This document shows, one piece after another, positions 22,681-34,729 of a DNA stretch of 64,000 nucleotides (the stretch's first letter is position 1; each line of letters opens with the position of its first letter). The stretch is from NCBI GenBank assembly GCA_050084985.1, contig JBITNC010000001.1, positions 131,874,001 through 131,938,000 of the forward strand, in the 5' to 3' direction. The notes below the pieces were generated by a model. The model was not told the origin of the DNA and did no database searches. It saw only the letters and a program-made list of their open reading frames with translations. The position numbers and the translations under genes were made by a program. Source of the stretch: Nageia nagi (lineage: Eukaryota > Pinophyta).

Positions 22681-23740
22681 ATTGTTTCTTATAGAAAACT
22701 AACATTGATTATAATAAAGTAATTAGTATACAAATAATCATATGCTCAATCCTATAGTAATAAAAACATTAAGAGACTAGCCCAAGTGAAGGAAGAAAAA
22801 GAAGCGACACAATATATTGGAAGTATAGAAGAATACATAATCCCATCACTCTCATAGGCCAATTGGTGGGGTTATATCATAAATTCCTTGGATTATTTCA
22901 ACATATCCAACATGAAATTAACAATGGTATGGATTTTCTTTGGGAACTATTATTCCTCATCATTGTACCCTATAAGCTTTTGGGAATCAAATACCTACCC
23001 ATCAAGGAGGATTGATCCAAAAATTGGATCAATGAATTAAACAACTTGTAAAACCTTTATTGCAATTAGAAAAATCATATTTATGTTTATAAAAATGATA
23101 TCCATAGTTAAAAAAATCCTTACCATAGGTAGGACAACCTTTGTTATGGAAAAAAGTAAAATGTATGTCAGGATCTAAAAAAACACCTTTCAAAGTATGA
23201 TAAAGATAATACTAAAGTCATGATTTTGTGGTGCAGCATTGATAGAAGAAGACTTACTAGAATGCAATAAAGATAATTTTGATATCATGAGTTTATGGTG
23301 TGGCATTGGTTGAAGAATTTTTTAGGTTGGTAAAGATATTGTTGATGTCACAACTTCATAGTACAACATTAGTGAAAAATACCTTCCAAAGAGTAGTAAA
23401 GATACTACTAACATCACAAATTTGCAAAGTGGTAATGGTAGAACAAGACTTATCAAAGTATAGTAAAGATACTATTGACATCACAAATTCACGATATGAC
23501 ATTGGTTGAAGAGACATTTTGAAGTGCTATAAAGATACTATTAACTTCATGATTTCATAGTGTGATGTTGGTAGAAGAAGAATTACTAAAGTGCGATAAA
23601 GATACTATTGATATCATGAATTCTTATCATGGTGTTGGTTGAAGAAAACTTATCATAGTATAAAAAAGATGATACTGACATCATTAGTTTGAGGCATGAC
23701 ATCATTATTAAAAAAATGACCTTACAAATCATAGCAATGT

Positions 23741-24708
23741 TATGCATAACATATGATAGCGAAAAAAATTCAAATTTTTATGAACACGATTTGAAGTCAT
23801 GGCGAAACATTTTTGAAAGTCACATAGGGTAGGAGGTGAAATCAATATTTAAAAAAAAAAAAAAAATTGCAATTTTTTGGTGAAATATATTATTTTTACT
23901 TTTATAATGACCCACCATTAAATATATATGATCATCTCCCATTTGTAGTGATGATTGTCTACTCTTCTACATGGATGATCGACTACATAAAAGTGTAGAT
24001 AATTATCTATAGAAAAATTACAAATGATCATCTATAGATTAGTACAAATGATCATCTGATGAAAGGTGTAGATGATCATATATTGAAAGTTATAGAAGAT
24101 CATTTATTAATAGTTGTAGATGATCATATGTTGAAAGGTGCAAAGGATCATCTGTAGCAAAGTATAGATGACTATCTATATAAAATTGTAGATGAGCATC
24201 TGTAATATTACATAGATGAGCATCTAAAATCTTGCATAAATAAGCATCTACAATCCCACATAGATGAGCATCTGCAATCCCACATAAATGAGCATCTGCA
24301 ATCACTCACAAACAAGTGCATTGATTTCTTAGTTGTTGAGCATTTCTAATCCCTTGAAAATGAGCAATCATAATCCCTCACAAATGAGCATTTGCAATCC
24401 CTCATAGATGAGCATCTTAGAGAACTTGAAAAGTTAAAATGTTGGTATATTTGATTAAATCTCATAACCTTTATGTATAGGTTATTATTAGGAATTTCTT
24501 CGATAAATAATAAAAAAATATTTTCAAAGTGATTTCTTATGAAAATATATAGGTGGTTATTTGCACTTATGTTTATAAAAAAAATTATAAAATTTTTCTT
24601 GAAAAATTTGGGATAAATGGTGCAATATCTAAGGTTTAAATTTTTGAAATATTTAAACATAAAAAACCCTATATTATTCAATTAGCGAATATTCACCGCT
24701 ATGCATAA
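23741..24708. mobile_element. Nested insertion with TATGCATAA target duplication
   Basis: TATGCATAA stands at 23741-23749 and 24700-24708, and the ~950 bases between are absent from the sister LTR at 20640. An 8-9 base duplication is typical of hAT or Mutator-type DNA transposons. The termini share only a weak inverted match (GCGAA..TTC against GCGGTGAATATTC), and no transposase is present. It is best called a non-autonomous DNA element of uncertain superfamily. The duplicated site is itself palindromic. Confidence 0.55.
23930..24430 (+). repeat. ~30-base tandem repeats inside the nested insertion
   Basis: Units such as GATGAGCATCTGCAATCCCA and earlier GATGATCATCTGTAG recur about fifteen times, drifting from a GATCATC type on the left to a GAGCATC type on the right. 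The minus-strand frame 24090-24305 just translates these repeats (IADAHLCG units) and is not a gene. Confidence 0.75.
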
Positions 24709-24809
24709 TGTTGTAATCATAGATGACAACATGATTAAAGGTTCAATAATATTATTAAAGTACCAACAACCAATGATCTTCACCTTTAACCATGTAAGGA
24801 CCCAAAACA

Positions 24810-27800
24810 TGTTCAAAAGGGGAGTTAAAGAGGTTCAAAGAGTGGAAAATTTTATAGAATAAGTTGAAATGACCACAAGAAAGTTGTAGGATGTTAGTAT
24901 CACCTATAAAATTTTGGAGAGATCCATTAAAAAGAATATTTTTCTACTATTTTGTAAGAGGATCTTGTTAAAAGGGAAGAACAGTAATCTTTCCATTTTT
25001 TTCAATAAGGGGAGTGTATTTTAGTTATGTAAGAAAGTTGTAAACTTGAAAGTGTAGACACAATCTCCATCAAATTGAATTCAATATTATTAGGAAATAA
25101 ATAAGATCTAAATACTCTTAAAACCTATTATATTATTTATGTTCTTCATGTATAAATGAATTTAGTGGATTTATTAATTGATATTGTTACTTAGAAGGCA
25201 TCCATTACATAGAAAAAAACTTGGGAAACATAGAATAGAGTAAGAAAAATAATAAGTTATAAAATTTTTATTTAGGGATCTAGTGGGTATGCTATAAGCA
25301 TATAGTGATTAGAGATCATTTATTGAAGTAGTGTTTAAATATTTTCTTGTTTTTTATATTTAGAAGAGTAATATGTATTAGATAGAAGAATCAACTAACT
25401 TGGTCTAGTACTAACAAGGTTCTAGGTTATAGTTCTTATTGGTCTAATTCATAAGGGAGTCAACATGCACATATATTGAGCTCCACCTTATTTTTATACT
25501 TGGTAAGTGATATTATGGTAATTTGTGTATCATCTTTTCTAATGTTTATCTAAATAAGAGCATATCAATGATATTTTGGGAGGAGGGGAGGAGTCAAATA
25601 TATTTTATCCACTCCTAGTATGGTAATGCTTTCAAAAGGTAACTTATTGGAAATTTTGAAACTTGAGAACATCCAAAGAATAGGGAGGGGTAGTAAAAAT
25701 TTATAATTATTAAAATACACTATGAATAAAAAAGAGTTATCCTTCTTAGGGGCCACCTATGAGAGCATAGATGGTCTAGACTTGAATTTTGGATAACTAA
25801 AACCCCAAGTAGTTAGGGTCATTGATAAAATCCATGAAGTAAGTTGCATTATAGATAAGGAGATTAGTAGAGGAATTCAACTTATTTAATCCTTTTACCC
25901 CTAATCAAAATCATCATGTTACTATGCAAGAAATGTTGGAGATGCTAGAAAAGTTATAATGGTGGAGGTATGGACACACTAGGTAGGAGGCTTGGTGTTG
26001 CATTAAGAGAGAAAACTCTAAAAGATAATCTTTATCTTTGAAACCCTATATTAAAATAATCATGTTAGATTATCCATTTCTCTAGGATGAGGGAGAGGAA
26101 ACCATAAAACTATAAATATATGTAGTGTTTATCTAATCACTTGGGGGGTTGAGATTACCTTATCATTTGTGTGGACATTCTAACTTATAAATATAGGAAA
26201 TGAAAGAGTCTCTAAAGAAGAACTAGATGGATGAGAGGGTTCTTCAAGGTGGTATCCTTTGGAGAGATAATTACATAAGAAGTAGGGTTGTCTACTTGGC
26301 ATGTTAAATATTTGAAGAGCATTAATTTCTTCTTAACATTCATTATAGGATGGATGATATAAGGAAGTATTAATATTTTTGTGCTCTATTATCTTGTAAT
26401 CCTTTTAAGTCTTTGATAATACTTTGTAAAATCCAAATTTGAACTACAATAAGACTTATCTCTTACTCAACATGGGAAGTTGGAGTAGTATGCTTACACA
26501 ATATTTGAAAATTAATGCAACATCTTTTATGAGAGTTTAGATCTTGAAGTAATAGGATATTTTATCTTAGAGAGATGTAGTGGTTATTAGGATTAAATAT
26601 TTTTTCAAAATTTCTCTTCAAGGGTTTAGAAATCTAGTCTAATTATAGAATTCTATCTAAGATCTTCTATGAAATGGATTTTTGAAGGATGTCATTTTTT
26701 TGTAAAAGAAAAGTATATATAGTTTTTATTTATAGCCCTAAAGGATACAAACCATGGATGAGTCTGTGGGAAATTTGAGGAGGAGAAAACATGTTCCATG
26801 ATCCTACAATTCTCTAGGAAGATGTGGACCATGATCTTTCCATAATACATAAGAGGACTTATATTTTATGCAACATGAGTTGTTGGAGTGACATGCTTGT
26901 GAGATGTTATACAATTAACTCATCGATTTTTTTGTGTGATGGAATTTAACGCAATGAGATGCACTATAAAATAGAGTTAGATGTTAGAGGATTCAATCTA
27001 CACTATGACTAGGAGGGTAGTTACAATGGATTGGGTTTTATGGACCATTGCAATTTGCTTTCTGGAAACTCTTAGAGGGTTTTAGGTCCAAATCGAGGAT
27101 GGGTGAAAGAGGAAAAAGATCTAATTAGAGACCATCTACAAAGAGTCTTAGTTCTATTTTTCTCTATTTAATTTAGCAATGTTTTATATTAGATGCATTT
27201 TCTAGTTGTGATCAAGAGCTTTGAATGTCATATTTAGAATCTTGATAGCTAGTTTTTTATTGATCCAAATATAAGCCTATTGAATATTCATTAGTCCAAT
27301 GTAAAAGGTTATTTTTCCTTTCAAAACCTATGTTTCTACATATATCAATCAAAAAAAGAGTTATCCTTTCTTAGAAGTAGATAACTATAATATTTATAAT
27401 GCATACTTTGCTTTCTTTTTAGATTGTGATATTTTTACTTATAAAAATAAATAAATAAAATTAACATATAAATTCTATGTAAGGTTTAGTGTAGATTTAA
27501 AGTAAATTGTAGTTTACAAGTCATTTTAGTTAGATTTTAAAAAAGCTAAATTTTAAAATGGTAATTTAAATTAATTTTAAGTTAATACATAGATTTTTCC
27601 TAAAAAGGTTAGAATTTAAGACCCATTTGACAAAACAAATAATAAAAAAGAACAATTTAAAAAGATAAGAATTTATTTTTTACGCAAGATGAATTAAAAT
27701 AAAATTGATGTCTTGGCAACATTGAAGTTTAATATAATGTTTAATTATTGTATCTTTTAAATATGTTAAGTAATTTCAAGCCTTTTAATTGTTGAATCTT

Positions 27801-28650
27801 TGGAGTAAGTTAAGTAATCTCAAGCTCTTAAGTGTGAAGAGTGTAATAATTTTCATTTTGATGAATGAATGATAAGTAAATCTATATCAAAGATAGTCTT
27901 GAATTGTTCTATATTTTGAATAGGTTCAATTGATTCTTTAGATGTTTATGAAGTGTATGGTTTTTAAGTATTGAATATTAATTAAAAAAATATAAATAGT
28001 ATGTTTAATTATGGTATAAATTATATTAATTAATTATATTTTATGGTTAAAATTAAAATTATTCTTTTGTGTTAATTAAACTTTGCTATATTAAAAATTA
28101 AAGTATAGATAGATTAAATTTGGGAATATTTATCATAATAGAATATATTAATAAATAAAGTATTATGTTTTCATTATGATAATTAGTTTAGTGATTATGG
28201 GTCTATTGATACCAATGTATTATTTTATATAATTTTTTTTGTTAATAAATAAAGAAATAAAAAAAAAAAAAGATTGAACTTATTATAAAAGTATTTTTAA
28301 TATTTTCTAAGGTAAAGTAATATCATAGGAGAGAATTTTAGAACTCTAAAAGTTGGAGTTATTTTTCTTTGAAAAAGTTAAGAAATAATATTTGAAAAAA
28401 ACATACATTCTAAATCAATATATTTATATTTTAGAATGTTAAGATTCATTTATTTTTTTCTTTTTTTTATTAAATATTGACAAATATTCTATCTTAAATC
28501 AACATACTTAAAATTATTGAGATTAATTAATTTTTTTCTTAATAATATATTGAAAAAGATATAATTAATGTTTATCTATTTAACAAATTATATGAATTTT
28601 TATTTTAACTTCTTTTTTTTTTAATATATGAATGGAAATAAAACCATTTA
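24810..28650. other. No recognisable gene; AT-rich intergenic
   Basis: I translated parts of both strands and saw no domain. 26680-27350 has a more transcript-like base composition than its surroundings but many stops. 27420-28620 is extremely AT-rich with poly(A)/poly(T) runs. Confidence 0.45.
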
Positions 28651-28654
28651 TTGT

Positions 28655-28790
28655 TCAGTATGTGTAGGGGAGTTGGAGAGAGAGGTGGTTGAAATCTCTC
28701 AAGTGGATAATGAGAAGCCCTAAGTTCAAATATCCCTCTCACATATAGTAGGTGTCCATTATTCTACAAACTTGTAACTCAAAAAAATAT
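28655..28790 (+). mobile_element. Possible tRNA-like SINE head
   Basis: AGGTGGTTGAAATCTCTCAAGTGG resembles an A box and AAGCCCTAAGTTCAAATATCCC a B box (GTTCAAATCC type), 40-odd bases apart, with an A-rich end (CTCAAAAAAATATT). No target duplication found. Confidence 0.3.
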
Positions 28791-28929
28791 TACTGTCAAT
28801 GACATATAAGTAATGAATTTTTTGAATTGAAATATGAAAAAAATTTTACCTTTTGAAGAGCTTAAAAAATAGTTTGCAATTGAAATTCAAATCTTGGAAT
28901 TGATTGGAAACTTATTGCTAGATGTGAGA

Positions 28930-29240
28930 CTTGATTGCATTTGAAGTTTGTAGGAATATAAAATTTAATGTTTGTTTCATTTGAAGATATTTGAAGCCAA
29001 ATAAGTGTAGGCTTTTCTTATATGAATTCTCATATTATAGATTAGATGAAGCAATTATTTTTACAATCTTACAATTGCAAACTCAATAAACTAGCTATTA
29101 CAAACTTGTGCAATGGGTATATCATACAATAATTTTGTTATTTTAGAATATGAATAAATAGATTTGACAATAAACTCGTAACATATTAAATATGATATTT
29201 CTTAATTTGAAAAAGAACAAGGCTTTTAAAACACTATTTA
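28930..29240 (+). repeat. Dispersed repeat, copy 1 (second copy 43610-43930)
   Basis: Shares with 43610-43930: GTGTAGG.TTTT, ATATGAATTCT, TTATAGAT..GATGAAGCAATT, CAAACTCAA..CTAGCTATT, and ACTTGTGCAATGGGTA. Both copies are in the same orientation and non-coding. Confidence 0.6.
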
Positions 29241-30170
29241 TTCTTTGTTAAAGTTGGTATTTTTGGTTTTGGCAACTTGTTCCTTATTTTGGCAACCTCA
29301 ATAAGAGCAAGAGATATCATATAATGGGGTTCTATGTCCTCCAATAGAATGTTGAGGCTATAAGCAAAAGAGCATAGTTGGTCTTTATTGTTTCTCTTTT
29401 ATTAATATCTATCTTACATCCTTATTATTTCAATATACAAAGATCACATCTCCCTCCCTTATTCCTTATACATGTAGCATAGTTTTTCTTTGTTTAAGGT
29501 ATTTGTATTTAGATAAAGGTTTATCAAATTTTATTGTTGTTTAGATATTATTTTGGTGGTTTCACATTCATTATTTTTTATGCAAGTAAAGCCATGTTCT
29601 ATTCATCATGTTGGTAAGAATGTCTTGATCATTCCAAGATATCTAAGATGTTGGAGATCACCATAAAAAGCACTAGCATGCAGCTCAAGCTCCTTATGGG
29701 GCAAGCAATTACCCATTAATTTTTGTATAAGGAGACATAGTAAAGATCATATTATTAGTCAAAAACTAAGTACATTTACCAATAAAAAAAGAAATAAAGG
29801 TGATACATAGGGTTTTGATATAATTTCATGGATTTTAATGTGGGTAGGAATAAAATTCAATCCTTCAAATTTTATCAACATGAAAAATAAGGTATGGATA
29901 TCCATTAAAGAGTAGCTAAAACGGGTTTTCATTCAAACATGGTGGTTGGAATCATGTAGGATATATAATGTACACAAAATAGATGTTTAAGCATATTGAG
30001 TAGTTGATATTTTTGCCAATAAATGTTATGATTGTGAGTGTGTTGATAAGCATGTGTTATGTATCTTATGATGTGTATAGACATAGGGCCTTTTAAGTAG
30101 ATACAACTGTATGATTTAACCTTGTACAATGGATACATTGAGTGAGAAAGAGAGTGCTTGTTATGGTATA

Positions 30171-30171
30171 C

Positions 30172-30203
<32 letters not shown>
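30171..30203 (+). repeat. (ATT)n microsatellite
   Basis: About eleven uninterrupted ATT units. Confidence 0.95.
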
Positions 30204-30204
<1 letters not shown>

Positions 30205-30820
30205 AATATGAAAGGTGGCCGGTTGGGAGGTCCACTTACATGTGTTATGTGTGTTTATCTCTTACACTACATATTCTTATCTACAAGATTCTTCACAAAT
30301 TGGACACTATTGCATTCTAATGAAGGCATGTTTTATCAATCATTTTGTTTAGTCTTTAGATTTCCAAGATTGGCAAATCCATATGTTTGTTTAGTGGCTT
30401 TATTAATTTTGTACATAGATCTCTTTGTAAATACCCTTGCATGGACTTGGTGGATGAATTTAAAGGCATATTATGAAGAAGGTGACATACTATGTACAAC
30501 AAAGGTAGTAGTGGTGTCCAATACCTACAAAACTAATATGCATCTTGAGGGAGGAGTCATCTAAATTCTAGTGGATGGATGGTTCATGCCATTAATAAGA
30601 TGGCAAGTAATTGCTTTGTGTATGCTTCAAGCTAGCATTGTTCAATCCAAATTCGAGCATGTTTGTTGGATTATACTATGAAATATGTGAAGTGAATCTC
30701 TACCATGGTGCCTCTAGTGTGCTTCCTCAATTGAAGAATGAGGTGTATTTATAGTTGCATGGTGATTTTGAAGTCTTATAGTTAAGCCACAATTAGGAAA
30801 TGTACAAGATATAAAAGAAT

Positions 30821-31171
30821 ATGAAGTTCTCCACTAGATTTTTATTTAAGTGTTATGTCAACTTAGATGATGAATTGTGTAGGAGCATGATCTCCAATTA
30901 TGATGAGATTGGTATTGTTAATGGTATTGGATTGTGTGCTCAAATGCTCTCAATCGATCCTTTGGGCATCATGATGTTTCAAGTGAGTATCGAGTGGGGT
31001 TATTTGTTAAAAGTGGATATGGTATCGAAGTTGGGAGTTTCCATTAACTATTTTTTTATTAATATGCACATGTATGTGTTCGATTGGGATTCTTCCAATA
31101 ATTATTTTTGGTACAGAGTACTCAAGAATATTTCAAAGAATGTAGGTAATGTCAACATCATCAATGTCTAA
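30821..31171 (+). CDS. Unrecognised open frame, perhaps PPR-derived
   Basis: A 116-residue open frame in otherwise stop-rich DNA. The part SKLGVSINYFFINMHMYVFDWDSSNN..YRVLKNISKNVGNVN has the rhythm of a pentatricopeptide unit (family KLGF.SDVFV.NALIDMY.KCG...A..VFDKM..RNVV), but no unit is intact. If real it is a fragment. No start or partner context supports a functional gene. Confidence 0.25.
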   Translation: MKFSTRFLFKCYVNLDDELCRSMISNYDEIGIVNGIGLCAQMLSIDPLGIMMFQVSIEWGYLLKVDMVSKLGVSINYFFINMHMYVFDWDSSNNYFWYRVLKNISKNVGNVNIINV

Positions 31172-31264
31172 TTTTTTCTATCAAGGTAATTTGAGACTCC
31201 ACAAGGTATTGAAATTTGACTATGTAAATATATAATTAATTTTATTCTTATTTTTGTTTTTAAT

Positions 31265-31291
31265 TTTATTATTATTATTATTTTTATTGTT

Positions 31292-31328
<37 letters not shown>

Positions 31329-31400
31329 TTTTTTTATTATTAATATTAATTATTAATATTATTATTATTATTTTTAAATTATTATTATTTTATTTATTTA
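31265..31400. repeat. (TTA)n / (TAA)n / (TTAT)n compound microsatellite
   Basis: TTA units, then about eleven AAT units, then TTA again, giving inverted complementary halves able to fold. Confidence 0.9.
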
Positions 31401-31989
31401 TTTTTTAATTTTAATTTTACTCTTATTATTATTAACTACATGATTTTACAGTTACATGTAAATGTACATTAAAATTTTTTGTAACAAAGAACAATTTTAA
31501 AATTGAAAGATTTTTTTTATTCATTCTAAAACTTTCGATTTATTTTAGAATAATTGTTTTACCATTGTTAAATTTTAAACTTATATCATTACTTTAAAAT
31601 TTATCTTCTTAGCCACTTACATATTAATTATCTACTTATACTTGAATGAATTGTTCAGCTTTGTTAAACAAGCTTTATATCCTTCTGTTCGTGGCTCTCT
31701 AAACAATTTGGATGGATGTGGAGAATTCATCCTGTGTGTTGTATGGAGTTGGAAAAGCAACGCTATACATATTCTAAAACCTTAAAAGAATTCTGTTATA
31801 TCAAATGAAAAACTTAGTATTTCTATAATTCACAATATATTTATATATAAAATCATAAATAATATAATTTCAACATATATTAAAAATATAACATAATAAA
31901 TAAATTAAAATAGATAAAATGATATAATTTATTTTATTGATTGAATCTTAAAATTTATATTAATAAAATTCAAATCAAAGTGCTTAGTA

Positions 31990-32200
31990 TGATGACGTGG
32001 GGTGCTCTTGTTTCGGGTTGGAGTAATGCGACCACTTGGGTGAGGTTGACCATGCTTTCCTCACAGGTGTCCAACATCGTTTGGAACTTATTTTTATCGC
32101 AAATAACAAATACGCTCTTCTTTTGGGTTGAAGGGATGAGGCTGAGCATGCATGCTTCACAGGTGTCCAAAGTCGTTTATGACAAATACTATATCGTATT
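31990..32200 (+). repeat. Two diverged tandem units in the CG island
   Basis: Each ~100-base unit reads CTCTT.TTT.GGGTTG, then GAGG(T/C)TGA.CATGC, then TCACAGGTGTCCAA..TCGTTT. Units start near 32007 and 32114. A TGACGTGG (G-box/ABRE-like ACGT core) precedes the first at 31992-31999. It could be promoter-proximal repeats or part of an exon; minus-strand frame 31984-32457 (157 residues) runs through them but matches nothing I know. Confidence 0.5.
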
Positions 32201-32538
32201 TGATTGTTTCTGCATGCCCTTAACTGAAATGAGTGCATACAAGTCCTTGTTGGGAAACTAATATTTAAAAACTCATCGCAGTTTCCCACAACCCAGCCAC
32301 CTTCGCCACCATTGCCCCAAAGTATATGTTTCTCTCCATCGCCAGGATTTGAGTGTCTCCTCCCATGTAGGTCAGTTGATTCCATGTCCCTCGACCTGGG
32401 CAATGAATTCAAAGAATCTGAGTAGTTCTCCATGTTTTCAGTCCCTTCCACCTTCATTCTCCCTTTCCCTTAAGCCATAGTAGTAAAAACCTCAATAGTA
32501 CACAACTTCACTTTTCCTGTTCCTAGTTCCTATTCATC

Positions 32539-32608
32539 CATGGCTGCCAGATTAAACACTTGCTTTAATTTTCCTATTACATCTGAGTATAATATGATTT
32601 TTTACAGG
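32539..32608 (+). CDS. Candidate first exon of an unrecognised gene
   Basis: CCATGG start context, then MAARLNTCFNFPITSEY..., a short Ser/Thr/Asn-containing N-terminus that could be an organelle-targeting start. It is preceded by about 250 bases of C-rich leader-like sequence and followed by ACAG|GTAGGG. The next plausible acceptor is TTTATTTTCAG at about 32661-32671, and GTAAGA at 32728 could be the next donor. The model is speculative: no homology is recognised and the frame is short. Confidence 0.2.
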
Positions 32609-33804
32609 TAGGGTCTGAGGTGTTCAATATTCAATATTCATTTTCTTATGAGGTGCTCGCATTTATTTTCAGATGCTTGGTTGACTGGATCTCGATAGAG
32701 TTCGTGATGTTCTGGGTACTCTTATTGTAAGAAAATTCCATATACTTTTCTCCTCTTCCCAGCAAGAGTTTACCTCATCCAACTGCAAGGTTTACTTACT
32801 GTATTGGCTTACATATAAATACAAATTTTGGTTTTACTAAGTGATGCGAAAGTTTTAATTTATCTTGTAGTGAAATAGTAAACATAAAATTTGATAATGT
32901 TTCCCTGTTCCATGCAATTTTTGTATGTAAAAGTCTTGCTTTTATAGAGTTTTTGGAAAGGATTATAGGTAACAGACATTGAGATAACCATTGTAAGTGT
33001 TTTCATTTTAGGAGTTACCGATGTTTAAATTATATCAGTAGATCATAGTGCTAAGTATCTATACTATTCTATTATATCATCGTCAATTAATGAGGGTGCC
33101 TCTACGGTACATTTGGCCATTTAGCTTAGCAAAACATATTATTCACCTAGTCTACAATTAAGGACTAGATGGTGCTTGTTCAGGTGGAGTTAGATGGGGA
33201 TCCTTGTAGATTCATAAATCAAAATTTTCAGGGTTATTTCATGTGGGTTAGTCTTGAAGGATTTGATTTTGTATAATATTTGTGCACATGGTCCCTCCCA
33301 CATAGCCGTGCGATGAAAATAATACAGAGTTTAACTTTTGTCATTTCGTGCTCATTATCATAGTTTCCCTTTTATGAGTAGAAAGCTGGCTCATGTCAGT
33401 CATCTAACCTGAAAATCACTGTGTTGGATGTGACTGGAGAGAACTAACTATAAATTAAAGGTCTGGACATCTCCTACAACAAGAGTACGTTAGATTTAGC
33501 AACATCAAAGCTTAGCACATAATATTTATCTCAATACAATTCATGGTTACAACAGGATGCCCCTAAAACTGAGCTGTGTTTTTGTAGTAAGAAAAATGTG
33601 CATTGCGTCCGTCAACTGCCCGTCTTGACAGAATTTTTTTTAGGGTTGTAAATATTTTAATATCATAAGTAATTGGAATGCCCTGATACACATGTATGCA
33701 TAAGCATACTGCTTCATGGAATGCAATGATAGCAGGATATGGACTTGTATGTAAAATGTGATTTAATATGAATGTAAAATAGGTTCACCTACTGATCCGA
33801 TCAT

Positions 33805-34160
33805 TCAGACTTGAAACACGCCTGAAAACAAAACAGGAAATGACATAAGGAGGTGATGTGCATCGATGGTGGATGTATGCTGATGCTTTGAAGCATTACT
33901 GTGAACAATATAGTCACACGGCTCAGCTTGATTGAACCGTCGGCCAACATCTCTGAATTGTTGATTACAATTCTGCTCCTCGCTTTGCGAGTAGACGCCT
34001 ACAGTGTAATAAACACCAAATGATATTGGTGTATTAAAAAACATTAGTATTTAAGGTACGGATACATGCTTAAGTACAGGACACATCGTGACCTGAATCA
34101 TACATCCAAATGAAGCCTCTCCGAAGGGAAACAACTTTATCTAAGATGCGACATTGAAGG
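33805..34160 (-). CDS. Candidate exon pair of an unrecognised gene
   Basis: Minus-strand frame 33805-34044 (79 residues, ...GVYSQSEEQNCNQQFRDVGRRFNQAEPCDYIVHS...) has codon-like composition and retained CG. An acceptor-like TTATTACACTGTAG lies just upstream (about 34000-34013 on the plus coordinates). A further CG-bearing piece (ILDKVVSLRRGFIWMYDS, about 34095-34150) ends in a possible donor (TCAG|GTCACG). The phases would join. No family recognised; may equally be a non-coding transcript. Confidence 0.25.
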
Positions 34161-34657
34161 CATCTCTTTGGTCAAAGACGAAGACATATTATTCTAAAAT
34201 AAATTATACGCTTGATTAAGAATGATTTCAAAGGTAAACTCATGTAAGTTAAGTTGATATTATTTTATATAAAAATAATGTATACTTGAAACTCTTTCTT
34301 GGACTAAATTTAGTAGAAAAGTAGTTTTGAAAAAATATATATCAAGTGAATGATGTCAACACAATAAGAATGTAGAATACTAATATACCAAAACATGATG
34401 TTGATATGATTGAGTGATTGTGTTTTTATTGTATAATTTTAAATTATGTATAAGTATTGAGTTTTTTATTGAATGTTTATAAAGGTTTCTATAATTGACT
34501 CTCTAACAACATAATTAATCCTATATAAAATGCAAGTTAGTTCAATATTTCAAAAATGATTGATTCCCTCATTACAACATAATTAATAAATATATTGTAA
34601 CATGTTAGTTAATGTATTATAGCATGGCATCTTATGCTTAAATATGCCAATAAATTC

Positions 34658-34659
<2 letters not shown>

Positions 34660-34714
<55 letters not shown>

Positions 34715-34729
34715 TATATATATATAATA
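34660..34729. repeat. (AT)n microsatellite
   Basis: About 70 bases of AT dinucleotide with two small slips. Confidence 0.95.

Larger units (their letters stand above)
20640..24809 (+). mobile_element. Gag-protease-only LTR element with repeat-filled LTRs
   Basis: Two direct repeats start alike (20640 TGATTTGAAAATTGGATCGAT, 23013 TGATCCAAAAATTGGATCAAT), the second after a purine tract (TCAAGGAGGAT). Between them lie only Gag and protease remnants; RT, RNase H and integrase are absent. The ends are approximate: homology runs to about 21363 and 24809, and the gag ATG sits right at that boundary, leaving little room for a primer site. I found no convincing target duplication. It is either a non-autonomous gag-protease family or a deletion derivative. 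Confidence 0.65.
23013..24809 (+). repeat. 3' LTR-like repeat, with nested insertion
   Basis: Same start as 20640, same ~75-base internal units (23220-23710, at least seven, each with GATACTATTGA.ATCA and GTTGGTAGAAGAAG), same end block (CCAATGATCTTCACCTTTAACC, AAGGACCC). It is interrupted by foreign sequence 23750-24699, flanked by a 9-base direct repeat. Confidence 0.6.
31980..34200. other. CG-retaining island: candidate live gene or promoter
   Basis: CG dinucleotides, scarce elsewhere, are frequent here (for example in TTCGGGTT, ATGCGACC, CTTCGCC, CCATCGCC, GATCTCGATAGAGTTCG, GAACCGTCGGCC, CTCGCTTTGCGAG). Base composition is closer to neutral, and no transposon motif is visible. That pattern fits an unmethylated, selected region such as a promoter plus exons. 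No protein family was recognised on either strand. Confidence 0.45.

Noticed and set aside
24090-24305. Minus-strand frame with a repeated ADAHLCG motif
   Set aside because: Produced by ~30-base satellite-like repeats in the nested insertion, not a repeat protein gene.
31984-32457. 157-residue minus-strand frame in the CG island
   Set aside because: Runs across two tandem units and a C-rich leader-like stretch, shows no domain, and competes with plus-strand gene signals. Described under the island instead of called as a gene.
33985-34000. Short CTCGC..GCGAG hairpin as an RNA gene or terminator
   Set aside because: Five-base stem only, inside a candidate exon; chance inverted repeat.
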